In this document: positions 1 through 9,742 of the stretch, one piece after another
Layout of the letters: each line of letters opens with the position of its first letter
Position numbering within the stretch: position 1 is the stretch's first letter
Source of the DNA: Macrothele yani
Taxonomy: Eukaryota; Arthropoda; Arachnida; Araneae; Macrothelidae
Assembly: GCA_039090855.1 (NCBI GenBank)
Contig: CM076996.1
Coordinates: 46,342,469 to 46,406,468, forward strand
DNA: 64,000 nt
Direction of reading: 5' to 3'
Notes under the pieces: model-generated
Database searches by the model: none
The model's input: the letters and a program-made list of their open reading frames with translations, nothing else
What the model was told of the DNA's origin: nothing
Program-made: the position numbers and the translations under genes

Positions 1-276
1 TTGAAACTCCTCGCGGATGTGGCCCATCGATTTGGTGCGGTTCTTCCGAATTTCTCTGGCCAGCACCCGTCGGTCTCTAACTCCCAGTTTTGTGGGTCTG
101 CCGGGTCGGGGCACATTCCGACAGTCACCTCTCATCTTCCACTTGCCAATCACATAGGCCACTGTCGATTTTGGGTACTTCAACTCGCTGGATATGTCAC
201 GTATGGAACGGCCATTTCTGTGATACCCGACGATTACACCTTTCTCGAAATCAGAGAGCTCCGAACTGCGTGGCAT
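1..276 (-). CDS. Tc1-like transposase, N-terminal DNA-binding part (partial)
   Basis: 92 uninterrupted codons run from an ATG at 276 to the window edge. The protein begins MPRSSELSDFEKGVIV and shows the first helix-turn-helix of Tc1 transposases (SIRDISSELKYPKSTV), then the GRP-like linker (PRPGRPTKL) and the start of the second helix-turn-helix (RRVLAREIRKNRT). In the family these paired-like domains bind the terminal repeats; the DDE catalytic domain would lie beyond the window. No stop is seen in the visible part, so the copy may be intact or may decay outside. The apparent ORF on the plus strand over the same bases is its shadow. Confidence 0.85.
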   Translation of the reverse strand, partial: MPRSSELSDFEKGVIVGYHRNGRSIRDISSELKYPKSTVAYVIGKWKMRGDCRNVPRPGRPTKLGVRDRRVLAREIRKNRTKSMGHIREEFQ

Positions 277-400
277 CTTGCATGCGACTGGTTGCGGTGT
301 TGTTTCCCACATCATATTTAACGGCGGCGGGCGTGACGTGTATCAGGACCGCAGATATCGTCGATTGCAAGGGTGTCCAATTGCTTGTTGGTAGGTAGTG
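1..400 (-). mobile_element. Tc1-like element, 5' end only (cut by window edge)
   Basis: The minus strand reads TIR, leader, then transposase start, running out of the window at base 1. The end reads CACTACCTACCAACAAGCAA on the minus strand from 400 inward, next to a TA at 401-402, as expected for a Tc1/mariner end. The other end lies outside the window, so the TIR match cannot be tested here. Confidence 0.7.
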
Positions 401-705
401 TATAATGTTCCCTTCTAAATTTCTTCTCTTTTAGCTGTTGGATTTGAAAATCTCTTTGTCTCTAATACTCTTTGTGCAATGAGAAAGTTTTTGTGAACCC
501 TTTGTTAATTTTCGTAGCATAGTTTTTAGCCGCTAGTGCAAGTAAGTAGCTGCTTCCATTTCTAGATGTTTTATCGATTGTAGAAACCCTGTTTTTTTTT
601 TTTCTAACCGGTTCCATTCAATTTGAATAACTTAGATAAATTCAGTTCGCGTCAGAAACATTCAAAAGACGTGCCGTTACAACCGAAAATTCCGTGTCTT
701 GTTTC
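401..705. other. Unassigned AT-rich interval
   Basis: Only short homopolymer runs are visible (T run near 590-603). No coding or repeat signature was recognised. Confidence 0.5.
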
Positions 706-925
706 TTGTTTTTTTTTCTTGTTTGGAGTTTAACGATCACCGTGAGCAACTCGATGTGCTATAAGCATTCGCCCCTCCCTAACTTAGAGACACTGGTTCC
801 AGGAAAGTGAGAGAGCCAGTGCCGTAAAGCAAACACAACATTCAAGCCATAGGGATATTCGAACCCGTACCCATCTCGGACGAATGGTCAGAAGCCAGAG
901 CTTAGATCATTGTACCACCGCGGCC
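706..925 (-). mobile_element. tRNA-derived SINE (main family), reverse strand
   Basis: Read on the minus strand it begins GGCCGCGGTGGTACAATGAT (A-box region), continues with a B-box-like GGGTTCGAATA, then the shared SINE body (CACTGGCTCTCTC, CAGTGTCTCTAA, GTTGCTCACGGTGATCG) and a tail that reads as a T-rich tract at 700-720 on the plus strand. The same body recurs more than ten times in the window. SINEs of this type are transcribed by Pol III from the internal promoter and move with LINE machinery. The copy is diverged in the B box and shows no obvious target duplication. Confidence 0.85.
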
Positions 926-1587
926 AACTTAGGTACCATGTGCTTTCCAATCTGCACTGCTCAGCTAGCTTGGTTAGCTGGTGTTAGACTTTCTTTTTTT
1001 TTTTTTTTTCAGCATTGTGTGTTCATTATTTTCTATAAGTGCTGAATAAAACATAGTCAGTTGTCGAGGCTCAGCTTAGAGAATTCTATCGAGGGAAGTT
1101 CAGCGAAGGGTTTCCAGAATCTAGAAGCTTCGGGTTTTGTTTGATGAGAATGGCTCTTGCCTTGACAAGAGAACAAAAAGTGTGCAGAAAAACGTCGTTT
1201 GCTATAACGATTTCTACAAAGTTAAAAGATGAAAATTTCAAATCGCTTAATCTGATACAACACTTTTGATTGTCGAAACAATCGATACATATTTTCTTCG
1301 GTTTCCTTTCCACGTAAGCAAATGCTTCCCACAAATATATTTTGTATTAAGACAAAAATACAGTCCTTTTCTTTCATGTTTTTACAGAGATATATTTTCT
1401 TACCACACACACAAAAAAAGTAAAATCCTACTAAACAGTATAGTCAAGGAAAATCGGTGCAAGAAAATATTTGGGTAAGCAATCTTTGTTTATAGTAGTA
1501 CTTTTAGTTGCCGTCTAGGAGCAGCAACTAAATTAAAACCGTCTTGATGACGGAGAGAGCATATAACCACATGATGAATGTTGGTAT
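926..1587. other. Unassigned interval with long poly-T
   Basis: A pure T tract lies near 991-1010. The rest is AT-rich with short open frames on both strands that resemble nothing I know. Confidence 0.5.
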
Positions 1588-1738
1588 AACGAAGTAAATT
1601 TCTCCGTCATTTTTGGTCCACGCCAGGGATCGAACCCGAGTCCTCTTATTCCGGAACAAGTCGCTCTACCAACTGAGCTACGAACTTGCTGCTATCTGCC
1701 TTTATGTCGTGTGCATTCTGCGGGGCAGGCACGTCACA
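1588..1738 (-). mobile_element. tRNA-derived repeat, family 2, copy 1
   Basis: The minus strand contains TAGCTCAGTTGGTAGAGCG followed by GGGTTCGATCCC, the A and B boxes of a tRNA gene, in a 150-bp repeat ending in AAATTTACTTCGTTA. Compared with copies 2 and 3 this copy lacks about 14 bp just 5' of the tRNA-like part, which removes one strand of the acceptor stem. It is a repeat, not a usable tRNA gene. Confidence 0.75.
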
Positions 1739-1988
1739 TCCCCCTCCCCCCGTGGGAGGGCCAGGGCCATGGCCCACGGGTCGGCCGTGACCATGAATCG
1801 TTGCAGGCATCCATCCGCTGTAGAACGTACACTTGAGAACTCCCAGTCAATCTGGTGTGTGGAATGCAACATCACACACATTTTATTTTCAAAGCGCTAA
1901 TTTTTCTTGTCTCGCGGTGTGGAAAGAACATTACACCATTGCGAGATCTTTAACGGCCGGGTCATCCGGCAAGTTCGGGCGCCATTTT

Positions 1989-2306
1989 AACGAAGTAAAT
2001 TTCTCCGTCATTTTTGGTCCACGCCGGGGATCGAACCCGAGTCCTCTTATTCCGGAACAAGTCGCTATACCAACTGAGCTACGCAGACGTTCGTTCTCGC
2101 TGCTATCTGCCTTTATGTCGTGTGCGTTCTGCGGGGCAGGCACGTTTCATCAATTTCTCCGTCATTTTTGGTCCACGCCGGAGATCGAACCCGAGTCTTC
2201 TTATTCCGGAACAAGTCGCTCTACCAACTGAGCTACGCAGACGTTCGTTCTCGCTGCTATCTGACTTTATGTCGTGTGCGTTCTGCGGGGCAGGCACGTC
2301 ACATTG
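1989..2306 (-). mobile_element. tRNA-derived repeat, family 2, two copies head-to-tail
   Basis: Two near-identical units of about 155 bp lie in tandem. Each contains a 72-nt tRNA-like segment (2017-2088 and 2171-2242, minus strand) with a 7-bp acceptor stem (GTCTGCG with CGTGGAC), a good D arm, and a T arm TCGGG/CCCGG. The loop TTCCGGA resembles tRNA-Arg(CCG), but the anticodon stem does not pair in the normal register. The family-wide 5' part begins TGTGACGTGCCTGCC. This fits a tRNA-derived SINE-like unit. Tandem arrangement is unusual for independently inserted SINEs and suggests local duplication. Confidence 0.75.
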
Positions 2307-2309
2307 GTT

Positions 2310-3176
2310 TCTCATCAGTTCCGGAAGAAAAAATTGGCATATCCGAGATTCTTGAAAAGTTCTGTTTCCAGTATCGATTTATGATTTTTGTCAAATGGTT
2401 TCGCCATTGTAACTTTCAGTTAAACGCAACAAAATATGGAAAAAGGAAATAAAAATTCATTTAAATTCATTAAAAAATGACAAACTTGAAACATGTGTTT
2501 AAGGAAACTTGAAAATTTCAAGAGAAATAGGCATTATGAAATTATGACAAACGAACTGCGAAAGGGCAAGAGAACTAAATTTGGCAAAATAACAATTGTA
2601 ATATACGAAAAGTTTACTTTTAATTAAGACAGTGCCTTACTAGTACGACCTTTATTTATTTATGTAAAATAATAACAAATGAAACTGAAAAGTGACTATT
2701 TGACGCCTTTTAAGGGAATCAAAGATTTGTCTTCGTCAGGAATGTACTGTTTCTTTAATGGGAATTTTAGTTTCCTCAAACCGTGTTTCGGTTTTTATTC
2801 AGCTTTATTAAATTTTATTTTATTCAAGAAAAGAAAACGTAGTACTACTGATGTATTTTCTACTTATAAATATTATAATTATGAACTAACCTACACAAAC
2901 AGATGCATAAAACTCTATATAGAATTCTACATTTACTTTCAACAGAACACCTCTTATTTTATGAGTTTCACATTTCGCTAATTTTATCATTTTGCAAGTT
3001 TAATGTCACACCTTAGTTAATTTCTTTTACAGTCCTAGACTTTTTAATTGATCGTACTTTCATTATTAGTTATGTAAATCAGTATCCTAATTTATAAGAT
3101 CATACTTCATGGCATAATTAATTATTAGGCGTGTATATTCAGAAGCGAATAGTTTTGTACATGCGATTACAATTTA
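2310..3176. other. Unassigned AT-rich interval
   Basis: Strongly AT-rich. A 100-codon plus-strand frame at 2679-2981 shows no domain, repeat or recognisable motif. I see no element ends here. Confidence 0.5.
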
Positions 3177-3247
3177 CACTATATTGACAAAAGTCACCGG
3201 ACACCTAGAAGAGAAACACAAAATAGCATTTATTGACATACATTAGT

Positions 3248-3446
3248 CACGGGCGTCACGGCCTATGGGAATTCGGGGAAGCGCCCCCCCCCCAATATTT
3301 TGCTAAATGGGGAACCGAATGCCAGGCTACATTGACGTGGGAAATTTTTTTTACAAATCAATTAAAACATTAGGAATATTTTTTTACAAATCAATTAAAA
3401 CCTTGAGAATTTCTTATTACTGTACTCAGAACGTGGTGACGCCTAT
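3248..3446. mobile_element. Short non-autonomous element (hAT-like MITE) nested in the Tc1 copy
   Basis: Compared with the sister copy at 18491, this 199-bp segment is extra. It is bordered by ACATTAGT (3240-3247) and GCATTAGT (3447-3454), an 8-bp duplication with one mismatch. Its ends carry GGCGTCAC in inverted orientation, reminiscent of the CAGGGGCGTA-type ends of hAT elements (compare 60780-63963). It contains a C run (3283-3293) and an internal direct repeat with TTTACAAATCAATTAAAAC. The 8-bp duplication is the family evidence; assignment to hAT is inference. Confidence 0.6.
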
Positions 3447-4484
3447 GCATTAGTACGGTAGTATGGTGTCGGTCCACCTTTGGCCTTAATGAATGCACTG
3501 ACCATCGAGACATGCTTTCGATAAGGTTTCGGAACACAGTGATAGGTATGCGCTTCCATTCAGTACATAATGCTGCGGCTAACTGTTGCTTAGTAGTAGC
3601 CCTTGGTTCCAAACTTCTTATGCGGCGCTCTAATTCATCCCATAGGTGCTCTATGGGATTAAGATCAGGGCTCTGCGCTGACCAGTCCACACACGATAAG
3701 AAATTATCGTCAACCCACGCCGTAACAGTCCTTGCTTTATGGCTCGGTGCATTATCCTGCTGGTATCAACAAGGCTCGGTTCCATAGTATTGCCACAGAG
3801 TTGGTTGGGCATAATTGTACAGAATATCGAGGTGGACGTGCTGGTTAACAGGTTTGTCCACGATAACCAATGGGCCAGGACCATACCACGAAAAACACCC
3901 CCACTTGAGTACACTGCCAGTTCCAAACTTGACCGTAGGGACAGTACACTGTGGTAAATAGCGTTCCCCTGGCTGCCGGTATACCCACGCACGGCCATCA
4001 GACTGATGGATCGTGTATCTGGATTCATCAGTCCATAGGACCAGTTTCCATTGATCTACGGTCCACGATAAATGTTCTTTACACCATGCTAAACGACGAG
4101 TAGTATTCCGAGTGGAGATGAAAGGCTTATGAGCAGCTGCACGACCACGGTAACCCATGGAATGAAGTTCTCTGCGAATGGTACGTGTATATACCGAGTT
4201 TCCAGCATTTTTAGTTACCTGTACACTGAGGTTTGTGCAGTACTCCGTCGATTAGCTGTAACGACTCTTCTGAGGCTTCGACGTCCTCTGTCACTGATTT
4301 TCTTTGGTCTGCCGGTACGTTTTGCTGCTTCAGGCACGCCATGTGTCTTGCACTTATTCAGTACTTCCAAAACAGTTGACCTGGGTATGTTTAAAAGCCT
4401 CTCGGTTTCTCTTATGGACAACCCACTAATATAGTACAGAACAATCTTTCCTTTCTCAAAGTTAGTTCTCTCCCGCCACGACAT
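3443..4484 (-). pseudogene. Tc1-like DD34E transposase, family A copy 1
   Basis: The product would cut and paste its own element. Reading from 4484: MSWRERTNFEKG and first helix-turn-helix (SIRETERLLNIPRSTV), linker GRPKKIS, a frameshift between about 4215 and 4158, then the catalytic part with WTDESRY (first Asp), YQQDNAP (second Asp) and SPDLNPIEHLWDEL (Glu). A TGA at 3766-3768 replaces the TGG (Trp) found at the matching place in the sister copy (EPCWYQQD). The C-terminus is altered by the nested 199-bp insertion, which supplies the stop. It is non-functional as it stands. Confidence 0.9.
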
Positions 4485-4913
4485 TTTAACTCAACCTCAC
4501 AGTGCGATATGATCGCGGTCAGCTGCAGGCTTGTTTTTATACTGTTTGCAGCTGCACCGCGCATCTTAAAAACGCAGCGGATTCGTTCATTTGCTTTTGA
4601 AGGGGTGTACGGTGACTTTTGTGAATATAGCGTACATCACCTTCATCAAGAGCCGGATTTTATCAGTTGATCAGCCACTGTGTATTACAGTAAAAATTGC
4701 TACGGATAAAATCTTTTGACAACGCTGTCGAATTGATGCGTCCAATCGTAGGAATATTATGATAGTGTAAATCGCTAGTTAACTGTATGCAAAAAACAAG
4801 GGGTTAAAATCTGAAGTATTTTAAGCTTTTTAAAAATTAAACACCTCGAGGTTTGTAAAAATAAAAAAAAATAAAAGGAGAAGAATTAAATTAGTTTCTC
4901 GCCTTACAAAGTA

Positions 4914-6453
4914 CACCGGTGTCCAAAACGTAAGAACGAACACTGTTTGAAAAGGTTACAGCTACAAAATCAGACGCAAGAGCTTGTGGCAATTTGCATA
5001 ACTGTGGACGTTCAGTAGAAAGCCAGTGCACATGCAAAATGTCAAATTATGAGAACAGGGTCACGTGATATCACTTAAACGTACAAAAGAGAAAAGGACG
5101 CTGAAGACGACATGTGTTTGAAGGAGAATCTGGACATCAAGGCATAAAGGTACGAGCTTGCAATTTACGTTACGTTTCAAAGACATCATCTAGATGATTT
5201 CACGTGGGGAAGAATTATAGGAAAACTCTGGAATAAGGCGGCCGAGTGAATGATGTTGCCAGGGTGTCTAGAGTCGTGCATAGTGTGGTATCCGGGCTAT
5301 GAGCAGCGTTTCAAAACAATGGAATATGTTCCAAACGCATGCTAGGAGGTCGTCATTGCTGTATTACGACGCACGAAGACAGATTTTTAGTTGGAACAGA
5401 AAAACATAATCGCCGCACTACGGCCGGTCAGCTTGTGAGTCGACTCCATTAACGTACAGGAACGCGGATATCCCGAAAAACTGTAGTAAGACGTCAGCGA
5501 CGTATAGGACTACATGACCGAAGGCCTGTAGTCTGCGTCCCTCTATCGAGAGCTCAACGTAGCACACGTTTTCAGTGGTGTCATATCCACAGAAATTGGA
5601 CACTTCATCAATTGGCCAATGCACTCTTCACAGATGAGAGTCATTTTAGTCTGTCCTCGGATTCTAGATGTCAGTTGATCTGGCGTGAAAGTAGTACTGC
5701 GTACCAGGGCGAGAATGTGCAGGAAAGGGACAGATACTGCGGTACCGGGATCATGGTGTGGGGCGGCATCATAATTAATGGACGCATCGAACTACAGGTG
5801 CTGGAAAATGGGACACTGACGGGCGAACGATACTGTAACAAAGTTTTTGTACGTCATGTTCGATTTTTTCGTGGTGCTGTAGGCGAAGACTTCCCGTTCA
5901 GGGATGACAACATGACACCTCATCATACAACAGCAGTGCAGAAACTCCTGGAAACAGAGAACATTCATCGCATCAACTGGCCTCCACGCTCACCAAACCT
6001 CAACCCCATCGAACATGACTGGGACGCAATAGGAGAAGCATCGGTACTCGAAACTGCCCTCCAGAAAACAAGCAGGACATTATCTGTGCTGTGAAGGAGG
6101 AGTGGGCACATTAGCCTCAGGAACTCTTGGATCACTTGGTGCTCAGCATGCCACGACGTTGTGAGGGCTGCATCGCAGTTCGGGGTGGATATATTCCATA
6201 CTGAAATGTCTTTCCGCCTGTACATTGGTAAGCACTGTACATCCATTTTCCAACTATGTATTTCGGAAATTTGTAACTTTTGTGTAAACACCGATTACAA
6301 TGTTATTTGTGTGTCATTTCTAAACAATTTTGTGTGTTTTTTCATGTGTTCGTATGCTGGCAATATAATTATTTCCCCATTTGGCGGTGGTCGTGTATTG
6401 TTTTTCTTATACCGGTAAAAATGCAGTCCGTTCTTAGGTTTTGGACACCGGTG
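4914..6453 (+). mobile_element. Tc1-like element, family B (plus strand)
   Basis: TIRs start CACCGGTGTCCAAAACGTAA at 4914 and, on the minus strand, CACCGGTGTCCAAAACCTAA at 6453, with TA at 4912-4913 and 6454-6455. Length is 1540 bp, the same as the family C copy at 16376-17915, whose transposase is related. Confidence 0.9.
5160..6204 (+). pseudogene. Tc1-like DD34E transposase, family B
   Basis: The N-terminal third (from about 5160) is recognisable as RHHLDDFTWGRIIGKL but carries stops and shifts. The catalytic part is open from 5612 to 6094: TDESHFSL (first Asp), FRDDNMTPH (second Asp), SPNLNPIEHDWD (Glu). A frameshift near 6045-6090 disrupts the end; in the next frame the typical C-terminal motif LVLSMPRRCEGCIAV and the stop at 6202-6204 appear. 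Related to the transposases at 16616-17654 and 44110-45153. Confidence 0.85.
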
Positions 6454-6593
6454 TATATTAGATTTGCATTATGAAAGCGAAGGAAAAGTATTAAAAACTG
6501 CTGAAGAAAAGTTAATTGACGTCTAGAGGTTTTTAATGAAAGTTGCGTCATCTGCACGTTGCGAAACAAGACCTTTGTTGAAGAAAGATTTCG

Positions 6594-6822
6594 CCGCCCC
6601 GGTGGCGCAGTGGTCTAAGGCGTTGGCCTCTGATCATTCGTCCGTAAGGGGTCCGGGTTCGAATCCCGGTCAGGCATGGATGTTGTGTTTGTCTTTCGGC
6701 ACTGGCTCTCTCCCTTCCCTGGAACCAGTGACCCTAAATTAGGAACGGGCGACTGCTTATAGCCCATTTGAGTTGCTCACGGTGGTCTTTAAACCTCCAA
6801 TCAAAAAAAAAAAAAAAAAAAG
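6594..6822 (+). mobile_element. tRNA-derived SINE, full length with target duplication
   Basis: The head is CCGCCCCGGTGGCGCAGTGG (A box) followed by GGGTTCGAATCCC (B box), then the family body (CACTGGCTCTCTCC, GGAACCAGTGACCC, GACTGCTTATAGCCC, CACGGTGGTC) and a poly-A tail. An 11-bp perfect duplication GAAAGATTTCG flanks it (6583-6593 and 6823-6833). The intact promoter boxes, long A tail and perfect duplication suggest a fairly recent insertion. Confidence 0.95.
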
Positions 6823-7241
6823 GAAAGATTTCGTGTTCACGTTAAAGCCAAAGCGGCTGCAAAATTCGTTTCGCAATTATGCAAATTTCTGTGACTTCCT
6901 TCTCTTTCTTTCTCTGCAACGTCATGGATTCATCCAGCAACGGTCTACCTGCAACAAAAATGAACTGGTGTCTTCATAGAGTAGTTTAGTGTCGAGGGAA
7001 AGTATTTGGCAGTAAACCCATTTTTAACGGTCAGTCGGTCGACGAAAAACAAATGAAATGATATGTCGAAGAAACAACCTCTCTGACCGTTTTACTCATA
7101 TATTTCAATAAAAGCGCATTGATTTCTTGGAAACTATGTCAAACTGTGTTTTTCAGTGGAAGAGAGCTATAATAAATCTTCCAAATAGGCATCCTCACTA
7201 TGTATACCCAAAGTAAAATATGACCCATTTAAAAACGCCGT

Positions 7242-7529
7242 CTAAAGGTTATAACGCTATACCTTCTCTCAGTTATCTGAAGAAAAAAAAAGGAATTCCC
7301 GTTTGCTTTCTCTCTCTCTCTCTCTCTTGCTTGAACTAGCCTCATTTTCCATTTTTAAATTCCCTGAAAATCCACAGTTTGAATTTCATTCGAGAACTAG
7401 TGTGGAAACAGTAAGCCTTATTTTTTGAACGATTTTTGTTTTAATCGGCGTGACATATCAGTGCTCTCGAATGAAATTCAAACTGTGGATTTTCAGGGAA
7501 TGGAAAAATGGAAAATGAAACTAGTTCAA

Positions 7530-7564
<35 letters not shown>

Positions 7565-7624
7565 AAACGAAAATTCCTTTTTTTCTTCAGATAACTGAGA
7601 GAAGATATAGCTTTATAACCTTTC
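7242..7624. repeat. Foldback element with internal (TC)n/(GA)n
   Basis: Two inverted arms of about 155 bp flank a spacer at about 7400-7462. The outer arm begins AAAGGTTATAACGCTATACC and its complement ends at about 7623. The left arm contains a TC repeat at 7311-7327, and the right arm has the complementary GA repeat at 7533-7562, of different length. There is no coding capacity. I found no clear target duplication, so it could be a foldback transposon or an inverted duplication. Confidence 0.85.
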
Positions 7625-7927
7625 TGCGGTGATGGAATTCAAAACAACGTCTTCTTACTCCGGATATGGCTATTATCCCACTGAATTAGGCTGGCAAGGC
7701 TTATCGCTGCAAATGGCCGGTTTGATTCAATCGTCACCGAGCTGATATGTCATTCACATCATGTTATGGAGAACGTTACGTCATTCCTCTTGAAAAAGGC
7801 GGGGGCACGAAGTCATAGTTTTTCGGGTGCGCCGACAACCATGCTTGGAGAACCACATAACTGTGGAAGGAATGCAAATAAAAATACCCCGAAGAAAGCA
7901 CCTCCTAAAATATTGAGAAAAAAATTA

Positions 7928-9195
7928 CAGAGGATGTTTACATATTTTTAGAACGTTTTTGATAAGAAATTACAGAAAATAAAAGAAGTTAAAATAATTG
8001 AAACTGGCAATAGCGTGTTTAATGAACACGAAAGAAACAACTGCTGCAGTTAAATATTGTCTGCTAAGAAAATGGCGCACGTAAACAAGCTGTGGATAGA
8101 AAGTTATGGTTTTTCCTCTTTACGAAGAGATATCTTCGTATTCTGTAATTAAAACACGCTGTGAAAATCATGGAATTAGTATTTCTAAATGTAAAATAAG
8201 TGATATAATTAATAACAGAGGGGAAAATCGTCAAGCCTTACTTTTAAGAGGAAAAAAGAACACTAAACGAATATTCGAAAGAAGGCAGGCACGCACTTTT
8301 ACGACTATTTCGAAAGTAAGGTCTTAAAAGAAAATCCACTGACCCAAAGAGCAGTCACGAAGTCGTTAAAAATCTCTGTATCAACTGTAAACATGGCAAT
8401 AAAGATGAAAAAAAAAAGCATAATGTTCATTGCCTTTCACTTAGGATCGTGGCTGAGTGCAGCACACAGTGCAGACTTCTTTATGAAAATAATTACTTAG
8501 CCAGAGACAAATGGAAATTTATTGTGAATATTGATGAAGCATGGATATACCTAAACGACTGTAACAAAGAAAAGGTCGATTTATGTTTTGCAAAGAGCAG
8601 AAAAAGACTTACAAACTTGGTTCCAAGAATTCAAAGGAAGTTTCAGTAAAGAATTCATGATTCTTGCTGGTTTCTCGTTCAATGGGAAATTAAAGTTAGG
8701 AAAAGTTGAAAAGAATGTTAAAATCAGTTCTACATATCCCCAAGATAATGTTTTAACTCTTATATTTAAAAAGGAAACAATATCCACAGAGGCTTCAAAG
8801 AGTAGAACTCCATGAGGATACGGCTACCAGTCATACATCCAAATCTACCACTATATTTCTTGAAAAAGTGAAAAAGAGACGGGTATTAAGTCTATACCTT
8901 TCGCTCATAATTCTTCCAAGTCCCCTGATCTGTCACCAATGGACCATTGTGCTTTCGAACTGCTAAAAAGAGCGTTTTCTAAACGCAGACCCAAAACAAT
9001 GAAAAGCAGTGGAAGAGAAGTGGAATAAAATGCCACTAACAATTTTAAGAAATGCCCTGTTTTCTTAAAAATCGAGATGTCGGTTCACAGTCCAAAGAAA
9101 GGGTTATCAGATAGAACATTTAAGAGAAGAAAAATTTTATTTTAAACATTACTTATATTGCTGTAAAATCGATCTAAAACTTTATGAACATCCTC
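7928..9195 (+). mobile_element. IS630/Tc1/mariner-type element with a DDxD transposase
   Basis: The ends match as inverted repeats: CAGAGGATGTTTACATATTT after TA at 7926-7927, and the complement of GATCTAAAACTTTATGAACA with CATCCTCT near 9195 before TA. The last two bases of the right end differ. The interior encodes a decayed transposase on the plus strand. Confidence 0.7.
8020..9145 (+). pseudogene. DDxD transposase (IS630/Tc1/mariner superfamily), decayed
   Basis: Pieces in several frames line up in order. Second helix-turn-helix: NPLTQRAVTKSLKISVSTV, at about 8336-8390. First Asp: WKFIVNIDEAWIY (about 8511-8550). Then MILAGFSFNGKL. Second Asp: LHEDTATSHTSK (about 8805-8835). Third residue: SPDLSPMDHCAFELLKR (about 8921-8970), where an Asp replaces the Glu of Tc1. 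The spacing between the last two catalytic residues is roughly 39-41 across a frameshift, so this is not a classical DD34E or DD34D element. Multiple stops and shifts make it non-functional. Confidence 0.7.
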
Positions 9196-9445
9196 TATAT
9201 CTCCACCATGTTCAAGTCCGTTTTCAATGATTCGTAAAATTTGTATTTAAACATGTTTATTAATAATATGTTTAAATACACTGCATTTACTTTTAGAATT
9301 AAGAAGCCAATAATAAAGACCGAAGGACCAAGTAATACCTCTTGGAGTGGGCCGGGCCCCTTGCCACCTCCACTGTGTGAGCCATTACTTCATTTCTTCG
9401 CTAATTTAAACTGCTCTCTTCCGTGTATTTTTATGAAGAACAGTA

Positions 9446-9742
9446 AGCCGCAGTGGTTTTAGCGCTGGCTTATGGCCATTCGTTCGAGAAGGGTCCGGGT
9501 TCGAATCCCGTGAGGTAGGGATGTTTGTGTTTGTGTTTGTCTTTCGGCACTGGCTCTCAATGTGTTACTTGTCCAACACTGGCTCTCTGTGTATATTAGT
9601 CATTTAGCATACTGTAAAAACCATGTGCGATGTGTCCTTGTTCACAATGTGTTATTTGATCAACACTGGCTATGATGCAAATTGATGCAAATTGATGATC
9701 TGTGCAAATTGATCATTTTGCATGCTGTAAACCTACTGTATA
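9446..9742 (+). mobile_element. Long-subfamily SINE, 5' part (interrupted by a mariner)
   Basis: A tRNA-like head (GCCGCAGTGGTTTTAGCGCT, then GGGTTCGAATCCC) is followed by CTTTCGGCACTGGCTCTC and then by a longer 3' region with CATACTGTAAA and AACACTGGCTCT repeats. This differs from the main family body and resembles the copy at 60362-60682. It stops at TA 9741-9742, where a mariner begins, and resumes at 11049. Confidence 0.75.

Larger units (their letters stand above)
3177..4632 (-). mobile_element. Tc1-like element, family A, copy 1 (minus strand)
   Basis: Terminal inverted repeats begin CACTATATTGACAAAAGTCA at 3177 and, on the minus strand, CGCTATATTCACAAAAGTCA at 4632, each flanked by TA (3175-3176 and 4633-4634). 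The same family occurs in the opposite orientation at 18491-19738. About 200 bp of its length is a smaller insertion (3248-3446) close to the transposase stop. Confidence 0.9.

Noticed and set aside
1..398. Plus-strand open frames of 106 and 102 codons at the window start
   Set aside because: The minus strand encodes a clear Tc1 helix-turn-helix domain there; the plus-strand frames have no family motif.
2017..2088. Possible functional tRNA-Arg(CCG) gene
   Set aside because: Acceptor, D and T arms are good but the anticodon stem does not pair in the normal register, and the same unit is repeated three times with flanks. Treated as a tRNA-derived repeat.
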